Source: an uncultured Acidobacteriaceae bacterium (lineage in GTDB: Bacteria; Acidobacteriota; Terriglobia; Terriglobales; Acidobacteriaceae). From it: a stretch of 64,000 bases of DNA. The notes beneath the pieces are model-generated. The model was not told the DNA's origin. It saw nothing but the letters and a program-made list of their open reading frames with translations, and made no database searches. The position numbers and the translations under genes were made by a program. This document shows positions 1-8,217 of the stretch, piece by piece. The DNA is taken from positions 62,001 through 126,000 of the forward strand of contig CAINJJ010000030.1 in NCBI GenBank assembly GCA_903849645.1, in the 5' to 3' direction. Position 1 is the first letter of the stretch; each line of letters opens with the position of its first letter.

Positions 1-207
1 CCGGGCGAATCGAAGCACGCCAACCTGGGAATCAGCCTGCCGGGTACGTTTGAAGAGCCGAAGGCGCCGGTGTATGTGGACGGCAAGCTGTATACGACGC
101 TGAAGGGCGACTCGATTGTGGCGGAGTTCAAGCAGATTCTGGACAAGTACGTGGAGAGCCACTACGGGCAGGGGGCGAAGAGCGGGGAGCTGGTGGGGGC
201 GCGGTAG
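1..207 (+). CDS. ispG: 4-hydroxy-3-methylbut-2-enyl diphosphate synthase, C-terminal fragment
   Basis: The first 68 codons are the end of a gene cut by the window edge, closing with TAG at 205-207. The fragment opens with [20 protein letters not shown] and continues with a [13 protein letters not shown] stretch, which matches the conserved NGPGE region and tail of IspG/GcpE. The family enzyme is a [4Fe-4S] protein that converts methylerythritol cyclodiphosphate to HMBPP in the MEP isoprenoid pathway. The cluster-binding cysteines lie upstream of the window and cannot be checked. ispD and ispF of the same pathway are encoded near 56-58 kb. Confidence 0.82.
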   Translation, partial: PGESKHANLGISLPGTFEEPKAPVYVDGKLYTTLKGDSIVAEFKQILDKYVESHYGQGAKSGELVGAR

Positions 208-277
208 GGGCGGGGTAGCGCGGACGGCTTCCGCCTGCGCCAGTTCCTCCAAGGCAGGTTACCCTATCCGCCCGGAA

Positions 278-304
278 CGGATATACAATAGTCATGTATA
301 TCCG
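278..304. promoter_or_regulatory. inverted repeat operator over the vapBC-like promoter
   Basis: A perfect 9-bp inverted repeat, CGGATATAC-N9-GTATATCCG, lies just before the antitoxin start. A TACAAT -10-like hexamer (284-289) sits inside it, and the right arm abuts the GGAGG ribosome site at 304-308. AbrB/MazE-type antitoxins commonly autorepress by binding such palindromes. Its operator role here is inferred from position and symmetry. Confidence 0.6.
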
Positions 305-313
305 GAGGCGCGC

Positions 314-544
314 ATGAAGTTCGCAAAATGGGGGAACAGCATTGCCGTTCGCATTCCCGCGGACGTGGTGGCAAAGCTCGGAATCTCTGCCGACGACGAG
401 GCTCAGATCAGGGTCACCGGGGAGAGTTCCTTTGAGATCAGCCGTGACCGCGGCCGCGAGGAAGCGATTGAAAAGATGCGCAAGCTGAGATTCGCCGTCC
501 CAGAGGACTACGTCTTCAATCGCGACGAAATCTATGACCGCTAA
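314..544 (+). CDS. AbrB/MazE-family antitoxin (VapB-like)
   Basis: A 76-residue protein starting MKFAKWGNSIAVRIPADVV, the swapped-hairpin AbrB/SpoVT DNA-binding fold found in MazE and VapB antitoxins (residues about 1-45). The charged C-terminal half would wrap the toxin. The ATG at 314 is chosen because GGAGG (304-308) lies directly upstream and the family signature begins at that methionine. Its last 11 bases overlap the next gene, a PIN-domain protein, so the two are translationally coupled as a type II toxin-antitoxin pair. It probably represses its own promoter through the palindrome at 278-304. Family assignment is firm; the toxin-antitoxin role is inferred from the pairing. Confidence 0.85.
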   Translation: MKFAKWGNSIAVRIPADVVAKLGISADDEAQIRVTGESSFEISRDRGREEAIEKMRKLRFAVPEDYVFNRDEIYDR

Positions 545-962
545 GGCATTCTTCGATACGAATATACTGGTGTATGCGCTTGCGGTTCGAGCGGGGGCAG
601 ACTCTGATCCTCGAACCGAGTTGGCGGAGAAGACGCTGAGCCTCGGCGGGGTGGTGGGCGTTCAGGTGCTGAATGAATTCGCTGACGTTGCCACCCGCAG
701 GTTCAGGCTGGGCTGGGACCTGGTTGAACAGTATCTTTCCATCATTGATGCGCTTTGCGGGCGCGCCATCCCTTTGACCGCGGATACGCACGCGGTAGCG
801 ATTGAACTTTCAAAGCAATACGGCTATCGCATCTACGATTCGCTCATTCTGGCTGCCGCCGGGCAGGCAGGGTGCACGACGGTTTACAGCGAGGATATGC
901 AGCACGGCCAGACAATCGGGAAACTCACCATCGTGAATCCGTTCCTTGCGGCCGGGGGCTGA
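534..962 (+). CDS. PIN-domain ribonuclease toxin (VapC-like)
   Basis: A 142-residue PIN protein. The N-terminal FFDTNILVYAL carries the first conserved Asp; other acidic residues follow at VLNEFADV (Glu, about 47) and in the C-terminal IYDSLILAAA and VYSEDMQHG blocks, the usual four-acid Mg2+ site of VapC nucleases. These toxins cleave tRNA or rRNA when free of antitoxin. The gene overlaps the AbrB-type antitoxin by 11 bp. Length is normal for the family and no catalytic position looks lost. RNA target is unknown. Confidence 0.87.
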   Translation: MTAKAFFDTNILVYALAVRAGADSDPRTELAEKTLSLGGVVGVQVLNEFADVATRRFRLGWDLVEQYLSIIDALCGRAIPLTADTHAVAIELSKQYGYRIYDSLILAAAGQAGCTTVYSEDMQHGQTIGKLTIVNPFLAAGG

Positions 963-1013
963 TCTCTGTTCGTTTCGGCGCGTATGATGGGGCTTCGCAT
1001 TTTGTGAGGGTCC

Positions 1014-2873
1014 ATGAACAAATCCATTCGTTTGCTGGTTTCCACGCTGTTCCTGCTGGGCTGCACAAGCATGGCGCAGCAGGCTGCACGTTCGTTCAAG
1101 ACGCCGTATTACTCCATTGCATTGGCGCAGGATGTGCCGAAGGTCCTGGTGCTGTCCGTCGATTCGCTGGGACAGGGGCGGTTCCGGCCGAGCGCGCTGT
1201 TTGCGCCGGAGGGCGCGATCGAGGCTGGCCCGGCGAAGGGTTCGGGCGAGGCGGTGTATCCGGGCTGGCGGTTCCGGTTCAGCGCGCAATCCTTTGAGAT
1301 TGAGAGCGTCTATCGCGAGGGCGTGCTGTCGCCGCCGATTGTGCTGCGCTTTGACCCGGAACAGACCCATGCCACGCTGCTGGCAATGGACGCGGGAAGC
1401 CAGGCGAGCCTGCCCGCGGTGCTGCACCTGCCGGAGCAGGGGTCGCTGCGGATTGAGGCGGCGAGCGCGGAGCCGGTGAGCCTGGGCTACGACGCGCATC
1501 GCAAGGGCAAGGGCTATGTAGAGGTGAGTTTTCCGGCGGCGACGAAGGCCAATCCGCGGATTGCCTACACGCTGACAGCGGCGGCCATTTATCCGGCGCT
1601 TGCGGGCGTTGCCGGGGATGCGCGGTATGACGGGTTCCGCAGGAACTACTTGAACGCGCTGCAGGTGCATGCAGAGTACGGGGTGCTGGCGAATCATGCG
1701 GCGAGCGACCCATGCGCGTTTGTGATGCACATGTACTCCGAGGTGGCGAAGCATGCACCGCCGCTCGCCAAGGGGCTGACGGCGATGGACCTGGTGCGGG
1801 CGTCGCTGGACCGCTACCTGGGTGGATTCATCGGCTATGGGCTGCCGGGATTCAAGGGCTTTGACGCCGACAGCAGCGGACCGGATGAGGCGACGATCAC
1901 GTATCTCGACACCTACCCTTCCCTGCTGGTTGCGGCCGGGGACTACGTGGATACGACGCACGACACCAAGTGGCTTGCGGCGAACTACAAAGGGCTGCGG
2001 GCGTGGACGGAGGCGATGATCTCGACGGACACGAACGGGGACGGGCTGCTGAAGTACGCAGCGTCAGCGAACTCGGGCTCGTGGAAGCCGCGGACCGATG
2101 GAGGCATTGCGCTGCGGCCGTCGAACTGGTGGGACACGATCGGGTTCGGCTGGGAGGACGCCTACTCCAATGCGCTGGCCTATCACGCGCTGGAAGAGAT
2201 GGCGGAGATGGCGCGGCTGAACCACGAGGACGCGGACCGGGAGCGCTACCGGTCGCGGGCCAAGAAGCTGCGTGACGCCTTTGAGCCGGCGTTTCTGGAT
2301 GCGAAGACCGGAGTGCTGGCCGGGTGGCGCAGTCAGGACGGGGCGCTGCACGACTACTACTTTCCGTGGGTGAATGGGGCCGCGGTGGTGTATGGGCTGG
2401 TGGGCGCCAAGACGGGGAACGCCATCTATGACCGGTTGCTGGCGAAGATGAAGGAAGTGGGCTACCAGAACTTCGAGCTGGGCCTGCCGGGGAACCTGAT
2501 TCCGGTTCGCCGGGAAGACTATGTCGATCTTGATCCGCGCTGGGGCGGGCCCAAGAAGGAAGACGGCTCGGACGGATTCCAGACCTATGAGAACGGCGGG
2601 GCGACGGCGTCCTTCGCGTTCTACACAATTGCGGCTCTTTACAAGCTGGGGCGCGTCGAGGATGGCGACCGGATTCTGTTCCCGATGCTGAAGAGCTTCA
2701 AGGCGGGCGGGTTTGAGGGGCGAGGGGCCAACGGGATGACGTATGACTGGAAGGCGTGGGATGGGACGCCGAACGGGTACGAGGGGTTTCTGTCGGATAA
2801 CTTCATGGCGCTGGCGGCGGTGATGTACCGAAAGCCGGGGCATGAGTCGGGCGGGCAGGCCCCTCCGCGTTGA
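1014..2873 (+). CDS. secreted six-hairpin-type glycoside hydrolase
   Basis: A 619-residue protein with an N-terminal export signal ending in a lipobox-like LFLLGC, so it may be a lipoprotein facing the periplasm or outer membrane. From about residue 190 it has the helical repeats of (alpha/alpha)6-barrel glycosidases: DTYPSLLVAAGDYV, NWWDTIGFGWEDAYSNALAYHAL, and a C-terminal ENGGATASFAFYTIAALYKL then YEGFLSDNFMALAA. The overall pattern resembles the GH15/GH63/GH78 superfamily, but the exact GH family and substrate cannot be fixed by eye. It stands alone between the toxin pair and a small secreted protein. A GAGGG ribosome site precedes the ATG. It probably releases sugars from plant or microbial polysaccharide; that is inference. 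Confidence 0.7.
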   Translation: MNKSIRLLVSTLFLLGCTSMAQQAARSFKTPYYSIALAQDVPKVLVLSVDSLGQGRFRPSALFAPEGAIEAGPAKGSGEAVYPGWRFRFSAQSFEIESVYREGVLSPPIVLRFDPEQTHATLLAMDAGSQASLPAVLHLPEQGSLRIEAASAEPVSLGYDAHRKGKGYVEVSFPAATKANPRIAYTLTAAAIYPALAGVAGDARYDGFRRNYLNALQVHAEYGVLANHAASDPCAFVMHMYSEVAKHAPPLAKGLTAMDLVRASLDRYLGGFIGYGLPGFKGFDADSSGPDEATITYLDTYPSLLVAAGDYVDTTHDTKWLAANYKGLRAWTEAMISTDTNGDGLLKYAASANSGSWKPRTDGGIALRPSNWWDTIGFGWEDAYSNALAYHALEEMAEMARLNHEDADRERYRSRAKKLRDAFEPAFLDAKTGVLAGWRSQDGALHDYYFPWVNGAAVVYGLVGAKTGNAIYDRLLAKMKEVGYQNFELGLPGNLIPVRREDYVDLDPRWGGPKKEDGSDGFQTYENGGATASFAFYTIAALYKLGRVEDGDRILFPMLKSFKAGGFEGRGANGMTYDWKAWDGTPNGYEGFLSDNFMALAAVMYRKPGHESGGQAPPR

Positions 2874-2933
2874 GAAGAGTGAATGCGATAAGGCTGCTAT
2901 CCTTTGCGCATCTCACTTCCTGAGTTTGCAGCC

Positions 2934-3455
2934 ATGAATTCACGAGCGCTGGGCTGGTTCTTTGCCTTGATGTGCCTGGGTCCGGTGGATGCCTTCGCCG
3001 GGCGGCAGAAGGTGTGCGTGACGGCGGAGGAAGCCGCCAGACACCTCAACAAGGATGTGTGCGTGTCGGCGCACGTGTATGACGTGGTGGAGCTGCCCGA
3101 TGGGACGCGGTTTCTGGACGTGTGCGCGCCGGAGACGCCGGACGACCGGTGCCGGTTTACCATCGTGAGCCTGTGGGTGGACCGCGCCGATGTGGGCGAG
3201 CTGCGCAAGTACCGGGATATGGACGTGGAAGTGCGCGGGATCGTGCGTCCGATGCATGGGCGGGCGGGGGTGCTGCTGAGCCATGCGCGGCAGTTCTACG
3301 GCGGGCCGCCGAAGTTCAAGCCAAATCCCAAGCTGGCGCGGGGTTTCAGCGCCGACACGGACCGTCCGCCGGTCAGCGATCCCAACCTGCGCTCGCAGGG
3401 CGGGGGGCGTGTGTTCATGAATCAGCGGAATACGGAGACGCGACCGGCGAAGTAA
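2934..3455 (+). CDS. small secreted OB-fold-like protein
   Basis: A 173-residue protein. The ATG at 2934 is preferred to an in-frame ATG at 2904 because it starts a compact signal peptide (MNSRALGWFFALMCLGPVDAF). The mature part has strand-rich sequence with VCVSAHVYDVVEL, SLWVDRADVGELRKYRDMDV and VEVRGIVRPMHGRAGVLLSHA, an arrangement seen in OB-fold domains that bind oligonucleotides or small ligands. Three cysteines (KVCVT, DVCVSA, LDVCAPETPDDRCRF region) could form disulfides. The C-terminal 45 residues are low-complexity and probably unstructured. No partner gene suggests a role. The fold call is tentative. Confidence 0.55.
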   Translation: MNSRALGWFFALMCLGPVDAFAGRQKVCVTAEEAARHLNKDVCVSAHVYDVVELPDGTRFLDVCAPETPDDRCRFTIVSLWVDRADVGELRKYRDMDVEVRGIVRPMHGRAGVLLSHARQFYGGPPKFKPNPKLARGFSADTDRPPVSDPNLRSQGGGRVFMNQRNTETRPAK

Positions 3456-3570
3456 TGGCCCCTCAGGGGCTAAAGCCCTCTTGATTTGATTGACCTTGTG
3501 GCACGAATGAATTCGTGCCCTGACACTTCGATGGCATTTTTCGGAGTCTCTCCGGAGCCTGTAAAGCCCG
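3456..3570 (-). repeat. dispersed structured repeat, copy A
   Basis: Single copy of the repeat family that also forms the array at 6.9-7.4 kb, here inverted. It holds a GGGGC-TAAA-GCCC hairpin (3466-3478), a perfect 9-bp palindrome GGCACGAAT-GA-ATTCGTGCC (3500-3519), the shared GAAGTGTCAGGGCACGA block (read on the minus strand) and an end resembling GGGCTTTACAGGCT. It separates two convergent genes. No coding potential seen. Confidence 0.7.
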
Positions 3571-3614
3571 CGCCCTTCCAGGCGGATCAACGATCATCCA
3601 CTTGCGTTGCACCA

Positions 3615-4826
3615 TCAGCGCCAGCTTCCGGCGTGGCGGCGGAGTTCGGCGAGGGGGTAGCGGGTGCCGCGCCACTCCACGCCGCCGCGGGCCAGCGTGA
3701 GCACCATGGAGCGCAGGCACGCAAAGAGCAGGACAGCGACGGCGGGGGCGAAGAAGAGGCCCAGCCAGGGCGGCACCACGAGGGCGCGGCGGGCTCCGAA
3801 GTAGGTGAGCACAATGGCGGCGTAGGTGACGAGGCCGGCCACGGTGGTCCAGCCCCCGGAGGCAAGAGCCGCGAGGGGCAGCAGAATCTGCACCCCGAGG
3901 CCAAGGCAGGCGAGCAGGGCCACATCGACGCGGAAGCGGACCCCGGCAAAGCCGTTTTTCTCGAGATTCCGGACGAGGCCGAAGACGCCGCGGAGCCAGC
4001 GGACCCGAACCAGGCCGGGGCCGAGGGCGACCCGCTGGGCAAAGCCGGCGCGCTTGACCATCCAGCCGAGGCGGGCGTCTTCAATCACTTCCAGCCGCAG
4101 GGCCTCAAAGCCGCCGACCTGTTTGTAGACGTCGCGACGGATGAGGTTGAAGCCGCCGGCGCCGAAGAAGTCCCTGGCGCGGGGGTCGGCGACCTTCCAG
4201 AGGCGGATGGCCCACAGGCCCATCACGGGAAACGAGGCGAAGACCGCGCCCTCGGCAAAGGAGTGAAAGAGGACGGTGAGGCCGAGGACGAGGTGGTCGG
4301 CCTTTTCCTGGATGGCGTGGCGCAGGCCGAGTTCGAGGGCGCGGGGTGCAAAGAGGACGTCGCCGTCCGTGAACAGGAGCCAGGGCGCGGCGGCCTGGGC
4401 AGCGGCGACGGCCATGGCGTGGGTCTTGCCCAGCCAGCCGGGGGGAAGCCCGTCGATATGAATCGCGCGGAGGCGGTGAGGGCCGCCGGCGGCTTGCGCC
4501 TCGGCCGCGACCTGGTCCATGAGCGCGCCGGTCGCGTCGGTGGAGCGGTCGTTGACGGCCAGGATTTCAAGATGGAGGCCGGTGGAGGCGAGCAGCGAGC
4601 GCAGGGTTGCCTCGATGGAGTCGGCTTCATTGCAGGCGGGGACGATGACGGTGATGTGGGGTCCGGCAGTGGCGGGAAGGGCCGGGAGGGAGCCGGGGTC
4701 GATGCGGGTGAGGTCGGGGACGAGAGTCATGCCGCGCAGGACGGTGAGGGCTTTCCAGACCCAGGCCAGCGCCAGGACCCAGCTTGCGTAAAGAAGAATG
4801 TGTGCGGGGACGGGGGATAGACCCAT
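3615..4826 (-). CDS. membrane-anchored family 2 glycosyltransferase
   Basis: About 403 residues from the ATG at 4826 (a TTG seven codons earlier is an alternative; neither has a clear ribosome site). One N-terminal membrane helix is followed by a GT-A domain: ITVIVPACNEADSIEATLRSLL, LAVNDRSTDATG (nucleotide-binding DxS), PPGWLGKTHAM, LLFTDGDV (the metal-binding DxD-type motif), GAGGFNLIRRDVY and VIEDARLGWMVKR (catalytic ED). Three or so membrane helices follow at the C-terminus. This arrangement is that of GT2 enzymes that glycosylate lipid acceptors at the inner membrane. It runs convergently with the secreted OB-fold gene and co-directionally below an MFS carrier. Acceptor unknown; carotenoid or hopanoid-type acceptors are possible but unproven. 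Confidence 0.75.
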   Translation of the reverse strand: MGLSPVPAHILLYASWVLALAWVWKALTVLRGMTLVPDLTRIDPGSLPALPATAGPHITVIVPACNEADSIEATLRSLLASTGLHLEILAVNDRSTDATGALMDQVAAEAQAAGGPHRLRAIHIDGLPPGWLGKTHAMAVAAAQAAAPWLLFTDGDVLFAPRALELGLRHAIQEKADHLVLGLTVLFHSFAEGAVFASFPVMGLWAIRLWKVADPRARDFFGAGGFNLIRRDVYKQVGGFEALRLEVIEDARLGWMVKRAGFAQRVALGPGLVRVRWLRGVFGLVRNLEKNGFAGVRFRVDVALLACLGLGVQILLPLAALASGGWTTVAGLVTYAAIVLTYFGARRALVVPPWLGLFFAPAVAVLLFACLRSMVLTLARGGVEWRGTRYPLAELRRHAGSWR

Positions 4827-4890
4827 AGAGAAAGTATCGCCGATCAACGGCCTGAAATGGGGCAGGCAGGGCGAGGCGGCGTTGACGCGA

Positions 4891-6150
4891 TCAATGCGCG
4901 ATGGCAGGCGGGCTGGAGTCTTCTTCGAGGGCCGGGGCGAAGCGTGCGCCGGCGCGCAGGATGACGGCGGAGAGAACCATCATGACGAGTGTGGCGCCAA
5001 GGCCGAGGCGGAGGCTGCGGGTGCGGTCGGAGAGAAAGCCGATGATCTGGGGGGAAAACGTGTCGCCGAAGAAATGGATGATGAAGAGGTTGAGGGAGAT
5101 GGCGGTGGCGCGGACCGGAGCGGAGACGGAGTTGACGATGGCGGCGTTGAGGGGGCCGGTGTTGAGAAAGAGGAAGAACTCGGCGGCGAAAAGGGCGGGA
5201 ATGGCCCACGCCGCGGGACCGAAGAAGACCATCGCGCCGCACGGCAGGGTGAGGGCCACGCTCCAGAACGAGAGCAGGTAGAGGGCGCGGTGGTTGGTGC
5301 GCAGCCAGCGCTGGGCAACCCAGCCGCCGATGAGGGTTCCGGCGATGCCGTCAATGACCGTGGCCGCGCCGACAACGAGGCTGGCGTTGCCCACGGAGAG
5401 GCCGGCAGAGCGGTTGAGGAAGGTAGGGACCCAGGCCGAGATGCCACCCATGGCGAAGGTGAGGGTGGCCAGGCCGAAGGTGGCGGTGAGGTAGGCGGGG
5501 TTGCGAAAGAGGCCGAGGACAGTGGCGCGGTCGGCGGTGGGGCGGACGTGGTCGCTGGCGCCGCGGACTGGCTCGCTGCCGAGCCACCAGTAGAGCCCGG
5601 CAATGAGGATCCCAGGGATGGCGCAGACGAAGAAAGGGGCGCGCCAGCCCCAGAGGGAGCCGAGTTGCCCGCCGGCCAGATAGCCCAGCGCCGCGCCGAC
5701 CGGAATGGCGAGGTAAAAGATGGAGAGGATGCGGTTGCGGTCGCGCTCGGGGTAGAAGTCGGCCAGCACGGCGGGTGCGAAGATGCCGAAGGTGGCCTCG
5801 CCAACCCCGACAAGGGCATGGCGGATGTAGAGGGTCCAGTAGTCGTGGACCCAGGCGGTGGAGAGGGTGAGCAGGCTCCAGAGAACCGCGCCGAAGATGA
5901 TGAGAGGCTTGCGGGAGATGCGGTCGCCGAGCCAGCCGGTGAAGGGGGCGACGAGCATGTAGACCACGAAAAGGGCGGTGGTGAGCGCGCCCATCTGCTG
6001 GTCGGTGGAGTGGAACTCGCGCTGGATGAGGGAGACTTCGCCGGGGAGGATGTAGCGGTCAACGTAGTTGAGCAGGTTGAGGCCGAGCAGCAGAAGCAGC
6101 GTCCCCTGGGCGGGGCTGAGGCGGGGGCGGGGCGGGGGCAAGGTCGTCAA
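4891..6150 (-). CDS. MFS transporter, spinster-like
   Basis: A 12-helix major facilitator protein of about 420 residues. Helix 1 reads LNLLNYVDRYILPGEVSLI, the Spinster/Spns-like signature; the A-motif loop appears as GWLGDRISRKPLI between helices 2 and 3, and HALVGVGEATFGIFAPAVL is also typical. The TTG at 6150 is chosen because GGAG lies about 10 bp upstream; an upstream GTG at 6195 would add 15 residues without a ribosome site. The gene is 64 bp above the glycosyltransferase and on the same strand, so the two may be one transcript and the substrate could be a lipid or sugar-lipid. Substrate not inferable from sequence. Confidence 0.78.
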   Translation of the reverse strand: MTTLPPPRPRLSPAQGTLLLLLGLNLLNYVDRYILPGEVSLIQREFHSTDQQMGALTTALFVVYMLVAPFTGWLGDRISRKPLIIFGAVLWSLLTLSTAWVHDYWTLYIRHALVGVGEATFGIFAPAVLADFYPERDRNRILSIFYLAIPVGAALGYLAGGQLGSLWGWRAPFFVCAIPGILIAGLYWWLGSEPVRGASDHVRPTADRATVLGLFRNPAYLTATFGLATLTFAMGGISAWVPTFLNRSAGLSVGNASLVVGAATVIDGIAGTLIGGWVAQRWLRTNHRALYLLSFWSVALTLPCGAMVFFGPAAWAIPALFAAEFFLFLNTGPLNAAIVNSVSAPVRATAISLNLFIIHFFGDTFSPQIIGFLSDRTRSLRLGLGATLVMMVLSAVILRAGARFAPALEEDSSPPAIAH

Positions 6151-6360
6151 GATGCGGATTCTCCGTGGGAAAAACGGGAAGTCAAGAAATATCACAATGG
6201 GGCAGGGGCGGGGCGGAGGGAATGCAAGGAATGGAGCGAAAGAGAACGGGCAAAGATGGCGATCTCCACCCCGGAATCGGCAATCTCAAGCGCGCATTCT
6301 TCCATCGGGGCGCGGGGGTGGTATTCTGGCGCGTCGTCGCACGAGAACGAGGAGAAAGAC

Positions 6361-6891
6361 ATGAGAAACGGCATTCTCTGGGCAATCAGTGGGTTGGCGC
6401 TTTTGGCGGGCTGCGGAAACCAGGGGGACAAGGCTGCAAACGCCCCCGTCACACCCAAATGGAAGGGCCCGGCGTATCGTCTGACGTTTGACGCGAAGGC
6501 AGCCAAGCCAAACCCGTCAGGCGTGACCATTCCGGGCATCAAGTACACGGCGAACCCGGAGGCGCTCGAGAAGCGGGCCAGCCTGGTGGTGCGCTTTGAC
6601 GCATCGGCGGTGACCAAGACCGAGCCGATGATGAACCAGATGATCATGTCGCCGGTGGATATTTCCGGGGCGGAGGGCGCTCTTCCCGCCGACTACCTGG
6701 ATGTGGCGGACAAGGAACTGGCAACGTTTCTGGGCTCCTATTGCCTGAAGGGCAAGGTCAAGATTTCAGTGGCGCTGGCCTGGCCATCGCTCTCGCGCAC
6801 CGCGGGCGATGCCGAGGTGGACGGGAAGCGGCTTTCGGACTGGTCGCCGGTGGAGATTGACTTCAAGAATCGCAACCCGAAGTGCAAGTAG
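6361..6891 (+). CDS. predicted lipoprotein of unknown function
   Basis: A 176-residue protein starting at an ATG preceded by a GAGGAGAAAG ribosome site. The N-terminus MRNGILWAISGLALLAGCGN ends in a textbook lipobox (LLAGC), so residue 18 Cys should be lipidated. The mature part has no domain I recognise; it alternates polar and hydrophobic stretches (YRLTFDAKAAKPNPSG, LVVRFDASAV) suggesting a small beta-sandwich, and has two further Cys near the end (SYCLKGK, NPKCK). It is single and followed immediately by the repeat array. A long open frame running through from 4798 is antisense to the MFS gene and is not used as the start. Confidence 0.7.
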   Translation: MRNGILWAISGLALLAGCGNQGDKAANAPVTPKWKGPAYRLTFDAKAAKPNPSGVTIPGIKYTANPEALEKRASLVVRFDASAVTKTEPMMNQMIMSPVDISGAEGALPADYLDVADKELATFLGSYCLKGKVKISVALAWPSLSRTAGDAEVDGKRLSDWSPVEIDFKNRNPKCK

Positions 6892-6894
6892 GCA

Positions 6895-7424
6895 GGGGCT
6901 GAGCAGGCTGCGGCAAGACTTGATGGGCAAGGCCCGAAGTGTGGGGGCACAACTTCAGTCGTGCCGCCCAAGCCAATCAAAGCAACAGGGCTTCACAGGC
7001 TGCGGAAAAACTTGATGGGCAAGGCTCGAAGTGTCAAGGCACAACTTCAGTCTCGCCGCCCAAGCCAGTCAAAGCAACAGGGCTTCACAGGCTACGGAAA
7101 AACTCGATGGGCAAGGCTCGAAGTGTCAAGGCACAACTTCAGTCTCGCCGCCCAAGCCAATCAAAGCAACCGGGCTTCACAGGCTGCGGAAAAACTCGAT
7201 GGGCAAGGCTCGAAGTGTCAAGGCACAACTTCAGTCTCGCCGCCCAAGCCAATCAAAGCAACAGGGCTTCACAGGCTACGGAAAAACTTGATGGGCAAGG
7301 CTCGAAGTGTCAAGGCACAACTTCAGTCTCGCCGCCCAAGCCAATCAAAGCAACAGGGCTTCACAGGCTGCGGAAAAACTCGATGGGCAGGATCGAAGTG
7401 TCAGGGCACGACTTCAGTCGTGCC
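6895..7424 (+). repeat. 92-bp tandem repeat array, about 5.7 units
   Basis: The marker TTGATGGGCAAGG or its variants recurs at 6920, 7012, 7104, 7196, 7288 and 7380, an exact 92-bp period. Each unit contains GGGCTTCACAGGCTGCGGAAAAA, a GATGGGCAAGG block, CGAAGTGTCAAGGCACAACTTCAGTC and CCAAGCCAATCAAAGCAAC. The last unit is diverged and carries a perfect palindrome (7405-7424). Units are more than 95% alike internally. The period is not a multiple of three, and all forward frames stay open, which is a composition artefact and not evidence of coding. There are no unique spacers, so it is not CRISPR. Confidence 0.93.
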
Positions 7425-7580
7425 GTAAGTGCCCTATAATCAACGGGGCTTTAGCCCCTGAGGGATGCCTTGCGGGAATTCCGACCAATAGAGTGCCTTT
7501 TTCCGCAGCCTGTTCAGCCCCTGGGGGCCAGTTTTTGAGGCTTCCATCCCAAATACCGGCCTTTTCTCGCAGCCTCTGAA
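7425..7580 (+). repeat. terminal copy of the dispersed repeat and inverted flank
   Basis: Continues the last array unit into the single-copy form of the family: AATCAACGGGGCTTTAGCCCC, with a GGGGC-TTTA-GCCCC hairpin at 7445-7458. It ends with CTTTTTCCGCAGCCTGTTCAG followed by CCCC (about 7499-7523), an inverted relative of the array's left end (GGGGCTGAGCAGGCTGCGG, about 6896). The array is therefore bracketed by inverted repeats. A weaker relative (TTTTCTCGCAGCCTCTGAAG) lies near 7562-7581. Confidence 0.65.
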
Positions 7581-7676
7581 GTCGAGACCTTGCACGTCCA
7601 TGACTTTTGTCAAGGTCTGCTTCATACCGGCGGGGTATGAACGAGATGCGCAGCGGTAAAGCTGCAAGGGGAGCAA

Positions 7677-8177
7677 ATGGGGAAGATCTTCGGGGTTTCG
7701 AGGCGGCTGGCGGGGCCGCTGGCGGTGGCGCTGGCTGGCCTGATGACGCAAGTGGCCATGGGGCAGGGTCAGCACGGGGCTGGCGCACCCGCGCCGGGCA
7801 GGTTTGCGCTGGCAGCGGACAAGACTTTCAAGGAGGGCGTGGCCTCGAAACTGCCGCCCCATATCGCCACGCTGCTGGGTCTCGCCAGGGAAGCCGAGTG
7901 GCCGGCAAAGCAGGGTGTGCTGCGGTCGGGGAAACTGGTCGAAGGCATTGACGTCTCGGTGGCCAGGAAGAGCGACATTGTGCTCTTTGTGGTGGACGAG
8001 ATGACCAAGGACCAGGACTACTATCTGACTTCGCCCGAAGGCAAGCTGCGGAAGCTGGTTTCAGTGCGGGCGGGGGTAGGCGCCGTGACGCCGGTTACAG
8101 AGAAGGAACAGGGCGCGTTCAAGAAGGAAAAGCAGTTCTGGGCGGACCGGCTGGCTCCGGCGGCCGCGGCGAAGTAG
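7677..8177 (+). CDS. secreted protein of unknown function
   Basis: A 166-residue protein with an AAGGGGAGC ribosome site before its ATG. Residues 1-30 form a signal peptide with a positively charged start (GVSRRLAGPLAVALAGLM) and a cleavage-like AMGQGQ. The mature protein has an alternating pattern and a lysine-rich C-terminal helix (EKEQGAFKKEKQFWADRL) ending in alanines. A short stretch, KSDIVLFVVDEMTKDQDYYL, is reminiscent of periplasmic accessory domains but I recognise no family. It lies downstream of the repeat array and converges on queF. No operon partner. Confidence 0.6.
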   Translation: MGKIFGVSRRLAGPLAVALAGLMTQVAMGQGQHGAGAPAPGRFALAADKTFKEGVASKLPPHIATLLGLAREAEWPAKQGVLRSGKLVEGIDVSVARKSDIVLFVVDEMTKDQDYYLTSPEGKLRKLVSVRAGVGAVTPVTEKEQGAFKKEKQFWADRLAPAAAAK

Positions 8178-8217
8178 CGGCGGCCGGGCGGTTCCCTGCT
8201 GGCATCGGGACTCCGGC

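Noticed and set aside
3615-4826. Calling the GT2 gene hopanoid glycosyltransferase HpnB or HpnI
   Set aside because: The WLGKTHAM and EDARLGW motifs are general to lipid-acting GT2 enzymes; no hopanoid gene is adjacent and sequence alone does not separate the groups.
4798-6891. 697-codon open frame on the plus strand covering the MFS gene
   Set aside because: It is antisense to a clear 12-helix transporter and composed of low-complexity Gly/Glu/Ala typical of GC-rich antisense frames. Only the end (6361-6891) is a real gene with its own ribosome site and lipobox.
6895-7424. CRISPR array
   Set aside because: Units are contiguous 92-bp repeats without unique spacers, and no cas genes are in the window.
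6939-7439. Open frames in all three plus frames across the 92-bp array, giving repeat proteins
   Set aside because: The period is not divisible by three, frames simply cycle through the same peptide, no ribosome site precedes them, and copies of the element elsewhere are non-coding.
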